Below, piece after piece: positions 8,830-12,176 of a DNA stretch of 12,176 bases (its first letter is position 1; the number at the start of each line of letters is the position of its first letter). Source of the stretch: Discostella pseudostelligera (taxonomy: Eukaryota > Bacillariophyta > Thalassiosirophyceae > Thalassiosirales > Thalassiosiraceae); the NCBI GenBank assembly GCA_036940085.1, contig JALLBK010001124.1, positions 1 through 12,176 on the forward strand. The letters run 5' to 3'. Position numbers and translations under genes: made by a program. The notes below the pieces were generated by a model. That model made no database searches. It was not told where the DNA came from and saw only the letters and a list, made by a program, of their open reading frames with translations.

Positions 8830-11283
8830 ATGTCAAAGGGATCTCTTCGGTGCTTGGCCATCTCGGCCGCCTTGTCCATCTGCTCCTATCCTGTTGATGT
8901 TGATGCTAGAGTGTCGTCTCATCAATTTCATAATGAAGCCGACCCCGACGCAAGAACATGGGACCAATCATCCTCTTCTCGCCAGCTAGCGTCGGCTCGC
9001 AAATATCGTCTATTTAAGGATAGAACAGTCGGTGATAGCGAAGATTCGACACAACAAGATCATGAAGCCAACATATCAGAGTCCGAGGCCACAGTGTTAG
9101 GTCAATGGTTCATTGACCAAATCAGTGACGAGCGGTTGGGGGATGGGTTCAAGGACGTTCTCTCTGTTGATTACGCCGACCAACCGGTGACAACTGGAGT
9201 GGTTGGAGGAGATGGAGATGAAGAGAACCCAGAGGATGTTGTGATACAGGTGGATGCGGCGGAAGATGATCAAATTAATGAAGCGGATAAAGATGATCAA
9301 ATTAATGAAGTGATCGAAGAAGAAGACGATGAAGATGTCATCCTATACAATGATCCAGATTGTAAAGAACCACGTGGGTCGGGATTATTCAAAAAGCGAA
9401 ATTTAGTGCGTCGAAATCTTGGCAGCAAGGGTTCCAAGTCAGCATACGCGTACCAACTCTTTCATGCTCAATTCCAACCTAGTACCGAATACCCAGTTAC
9501 TACTAGTACAATGCCCCCTATCGCCATCACACACCCAACCGACGATGATGAGCCCAATGTTTATTATTATTATGTGGCAGACGATGACTTCGGAGGTAAG
9601 AGTCAGAAGGGTTCCAAAAATTCATATATTGTCTACGAACCATACTATACTGCCAAGTCAGCGAAAGCCAAGTCTGGGAAAGGTTCAAAGTCTGGCGATT
9701 TTACCACTGAAATACCGATGGCCACCGGCAAACCGAGTGTCCGATGCACTAAGTCACCAACATTGACGCCAACATTCATTATTGAGACTTATCCTCCAAG
9801 TGAGACTGTCATGGTGAGTATCGAATCAAACGAATAGGTCCTCATTTGAACACTGATGATTCCTAACACACAATTCATTTTACTGTTGCTTCATCTTATT
9901 GAATCCAAAATAATGCAGACTCAAGCACCGTCAAGCATTGGAATAACTTTAGAACCAACTGGCGATGGAAAGGTTACCGCTAGTCCTGTAGCTGCAGGAA
10001 CACTTCCCACTGGCAGTCCTGTCGCTGTGCCAGTAGTACCGACAACTGCTAGTCCTACTATGCCGATTTCGGGAACAGCTCGTCCCACGACTTTGAGCCC
10101 AATTTCATCAAGTCCTGCTGGAACACTGCTTCCTTCAACTTCAATGCCGATTCTTACACTAAGTCCTGTATCGTTGGCTCCTGCAACTTCGAGCCCAGCA
10201 GGAGGGACGTTCCTCCCTACGACGCTGGTCCCAGCCACTCCAACAACAATTGTACCATCGACACTATCACCAAGTTCTATCAATGTTTCATTGCCACCCG
10301 GTTCGGTTCCTCCGGTAGGTGGAACAGCTTCACCCGTGACCCTTCCACCCGCAGTGCCCTCTGTGGCACCCGTGACGCTTCCACCGGGAACAACTGCGCC
10401 CGTGACTCTTCCACCCGTTAGTGGAACTGCTGCACCCGTGACCCTTCCACCGGGAACAGCTGCGCCCGTGACTACTCTTCCACCCGTAAGTGGAACTGCT
10501 GCACCCGTGACCCTTCCACCGGGAACAGCTGCGCCCGTGACTACTCTTCCACCCGTAAGTGGAACTGTGGCACCCGTGAGCCTACCACCAGCAATTGGAA
10601 CCACTGCACCCGTGACCCTTCCACCCGTAAACGGAACAGGTGCACCAGCGACTCTTTCACCCGCAACACTATCGCCCTCAGCTTCGACTAGTCCATCTTC
10701 ATTGACTCTGGGTACACTCCCTCCAACTACGGCGCTTTTGGGGCCAACGACGATTGCACCCACGTCGGTACCGGTTGATGCAACATACTATCGTGGTTTC
10801 GAACAGGGAAATTTCCCCTTTGTTGTTGAATCGACGGATCCTGTCTGGACAACCGAAAATGCAATCGACAGTACCTTGGTTTGGAGCCTCAGCAACGAAA
10901 GGGCCAACACTGGTGTGTATTCCATCAAGAGTCCAGTTCTTGAAAACGACGCTGCCACACCAGGTACCGCTAACGCGACACTAACCATGCCCGATTTAGG
11001 CCCTGGGACACTATACTTCTCTGTATTCGCTTCAGTGCAAATACCGATAGACGGTTTGGCATGGTTTGCTGACGGTCAATTGCGTGAAGGAGTCCAGGAA
11101 AGCATGACTGCGTATCAACAAAAGTCAATTGTAGTAGAACCAGGAGCGCATGTTTTTTCATTCATGTACGTGTACAACCCGGAAGCGTTACCTGTGGAAA
11201 ATTTGCCACCAAGTGGAACATTTCCGAGTAGGACTGGCTCTGTCTTTATTGACGATGTGTACTTCATACCCCTTGCGCTATAA
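8830..11283 (+). CDS. Secreted silaffin-like, Thr/Pro-rich protein with C-terminal beta-rich domain
   Basis: Exons are 8830-9813 and 9919-11283, giving 782 aa. Residues 1-26 look like a signal peptide (hydrophobic LAISAALSICS, likely cleavage after VDVDA). An acidic Asp/Glu-rich region (about 125-180) is followed by two RXL-type motifs (RNL at 190-192 and 195-197). Directly after come Lys/Ser/Gly patches: GSKGSKS, GGKSQKGSKNS and AKSAKAKSGKGSKSG. Short Lys/Ser patches and RXL processing sites are known from diatom silaffins. Residues about 329-612 form a Thr/Pro/Ser/Val/Ala-rich, mucin-like stretch with 23-residue repeats, probably heavily O-modified. Residues 615-782 (FEQGNFP start; PGAHVFSFMY, FIDDVYF near the end) resemble the beta-sandwich domain of extracellular proteins. 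No transmembrane anchor is seen. Secretion is well supported. A role in silica or cell wall is inferred, and an adhesive or mucilage protein is an alternative. Confidence 0.8.
9264..9310 (+). repeat. 27-bp tandem duplication in the acidic region
   Basis: The 20-base word AGATGATCAAATTAATGAAG occurs at 9264-9283 and again at 9291-9310. This gives a nine-residue period (DDQINEADK then DDQINEV) that enlarges the acidic segment of the secreted protein. Confidence 0.9.
9814..9918 (+). other. Intron of the secreted-protein gene (105 bp)
   Basis: The donor is GTCATG|GTGAGT and the acceptor is AATAATGCAG|ACTCAA. Splicing is phase 0 and joins PPSETVM to TQAPSSIG. Its length is a multiple of three, but it contains an in-frame TAG at 9835-9837, so retention would truncate the protein and lose the repeat and C-terminal domains. 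Confidence 0.88.
10330..10640 (+). repeat. Tandem repeats coding for Thr/Pro-rich units, main period 69 bp
   Basis: Units built on APVTLPPGT and APVTTLPPVSGT recur in frame. The clearest pair starts at 10441 and 10510: a nearly identical 69-bp unit encoding 23 residues (TLPPGTAAPVTTLPPVSGTAAPV). Flanking partial and diverged units extend the array on both sides. The array probably changes length by slippage or unequal exchange. Confidence 0.88.
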
Positions 11284-11770
11284 ACTTTTGAGTCATTGGT
11301 ACGTCGGATTGATGTAGAAATAATAGGTAATTTATATGTGTCGTACGAGAACTGGTTGGGCACGAAACATTCCAACTCAATGTCTTCTTCCAACTCCACC
11401 TCTCCACCTTCACCTCCTCAATGCTTGTTAACTCTTAGGAGTACTTGGAATGGCAGAATACGAACATAGAGCAATAAAACAATTGCATCGATGGACGAGG
11501 CAGGAGGTAGGAGGAACAAAACCACTGCCACGTGTAAGCAAAATCTCCGCGTGGCACTTTTTCCCGCCAAATCAATGCCACGTGGAATATTTTTAAGTCG
11601 AGTCGTTACGATCGCCGCGCTAGCTGCGCTTTCCCGCCAAATTAATACTGCCACACACGTGGAAGTGCATAAGTCGAATCGATGCGATACGATATGCGAT
11701 CGATGGATGCATTACATATCTATTCCAAGATCCAAGAGATCATTGATCATTGCATAGACATAGATATATT
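11284..11770 (+). promoter_or_regulatory. 3' flank of secreted gene and NFU1 promoter region with G-boxes and E2F-type sites
   Basis: No gene was found. A CT-rich stretch lies at about 11380-11420. CACGTG G-boxes lie at 11529-11534, 11579-11584 and 11656-11661. Two exact copies of TTTCCCGCCAAA lie at 11560-11571 and 11630-11641, 70 bp apart. The order G-box, E2F-type, G-box, E2F-type, G-box is close to the set upstream of ISN1. The word CACGTGGAAG is shared by both regions (5907 and 11656). An AT-rich stretch sits just before the NFU1 ATG. Confidence 0.6.
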
Positions 11771-12176
11771 ATGGTCATGATCATGAATGCGGCACTATCC
11801 AACGCTCTCCTGCACGTCGTCCACCCGCAGACCATTCCGATGAATGCTGCACGCCGTCAATATCACACCATTGCATTGACGAGGGTATTGTCGCCGTTGG
11901 TATTGTCATCTAGAACATCGTTGGCGTCGTCGTCGTCACGTGCGGCGCCGACGACGACGCCAACGACGGGCCATGCACGACGACTGATGACTACGGCAGT
12001 AGCTCCATTCTTCTCCTCGTCATCATCACTTTCCTTCCCTTATCCTCAATCGCAAAGGAGGCATCAGCAGCGGCAGCAGAATCAACAACTACATCAACAA
12101 CGACGAACTCTCTTCATCCAAACCGCCACCACACCCAACCCCGAAAGTCTGAAATTCATCCCCAATGGTCGACTTG
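11771..12176 (+). CDS. NFU1: NFU1-type iron-sulfur cluster protein, 5' part
   Basis: The reading frame is open from ATG 11771 to the window edge (135 codons plus one base) and is truncated there. NFU1 is a scaffold or carrier that passes Fe-S clusters to target enzymes. The call rests on [23 protein letters not shown] at the end (about residues 112-134), the start of the Nfu N-terminal domain, in which FIQT..TPNP.SLKFIP is diagnostic. The preceding 110 or so residues are rich in Ser, Thr, Arg, Gln and His with almost no acidic residues, as in a mitochondrial presequence. No clear plastid ASAF-type motif is visible. A stop at 11744-11746 precedes the ATG in frame; ATGs at 11777 and 11783 are alternative starts. 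The C-terminal CxxC domain would lie beyond the window. An intron in the leader cannot be excluded. Confidence 0.88.
   Translation, partial: MVMIMNAALSNALLHVVHPQTIPMNAARRQYHTIALTRVLSPLVLSSRTSLASSSSRAAPTTTPTTGHARRLMTTAVAPFFSSSSSLSFPYPQSQRRHQQRQQNQQLHQQRRTLFIQTATTPNPESLKFIPNGRL

Noticed and set aside
9370..9376. CACGTGG inside the secreted-protein coding region as a regulatory G-box
   Set aside because: It is a single copy within an exon with no accompanying motif; chance is sufficient.
9856..9918. Separate gene starting at ATG 9856 for the Thr/Pro-rich protein
   Set aside because: This stretch is the 3' part of an intron. Clean GTGAGT and GCAG sites join both halves in phase 0, and only the joined form has a signal peptide.
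9921..10763. Long open frame of 280 codons on the - strand
   Set aside because: It is antisense to the Thr/Pro repeat region and stays open only because the repeats are biased. The + strand has the splice sites, signal peptide and domain continuity.
11418..11654. Small - strand frame with hydrophobic stretches
   Set aside because: No family resemblance; it lies across the same regulatory array, and chance open frames of this size are common.
11491..11757. Small + strand frame of 88 codons before NFU1
   Set aside because: It overlaps the dense G-box and TTTCCCGCCAAA array, has no recognisable domain and fits promoter DNA better.

Overview
The window reads as nuclear DNA of a single-celled stramenopile alga, most likely a diatom. 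Genes are widely spaced on one strand, introns are short (82-140 bp) with GT..AG ends, and one gene encodes a secreted Lys/Ser/Gly-rich, Pro/Thr-rich protein of the kind found in diatom cell walls. The species was not identified, and no operon, RNA gene, CRISPR array or transposon was recognised.

Layout, all on the + strand: (1) 101-5658, a large four-exon formin (about 1,760 aa) with the order PH domain, ankyrin repeats, WW domain, four WH2-like motifs, four WASHC3/CCDC53-like motifs, FH2 domain. It contains an apparent one-base frameshift inside the PH domain and a single N at 2794 that hides a short lost segment. (2) 6146-8076, a two-exon IMP-specific 5'-nucleotidase (ISN1). (3) 8830-11283, a two-exon secreted protein with silaffin-like Lys/Ser patches, RXL motifs, a mucin-like Thr/Pro repeat region and a C-terminal beta-rich domain. 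(4) 11771-12176, the 5' end of an NFU1-type iron-sulfur cluster protein gene, running off the window.

The four genes do not form an obvious pathway: they cover actin filament assembly, purine nucleotide breakdown, cell surface or wall, and Fe-S cluster delivery. The shared element is regulatory. The spacers before ISN1 and NFU1 both carry three CACGTG G-boxes plus an exact 12-mer TTTCCCGCCAAA (E2F/DP-type site). The spacer before the secreted-protein gene has a partial version of that site, and it shares a perfect TGACGTCA with the ISN1 spacer.

The most interesting item is the formin. It has no recognisable proline-rich FH1 segment. In its place are tandem WH2-like and WASHC3-like motifs, and a WW domain that in animals is typically found on separate proteins that bind FH1.
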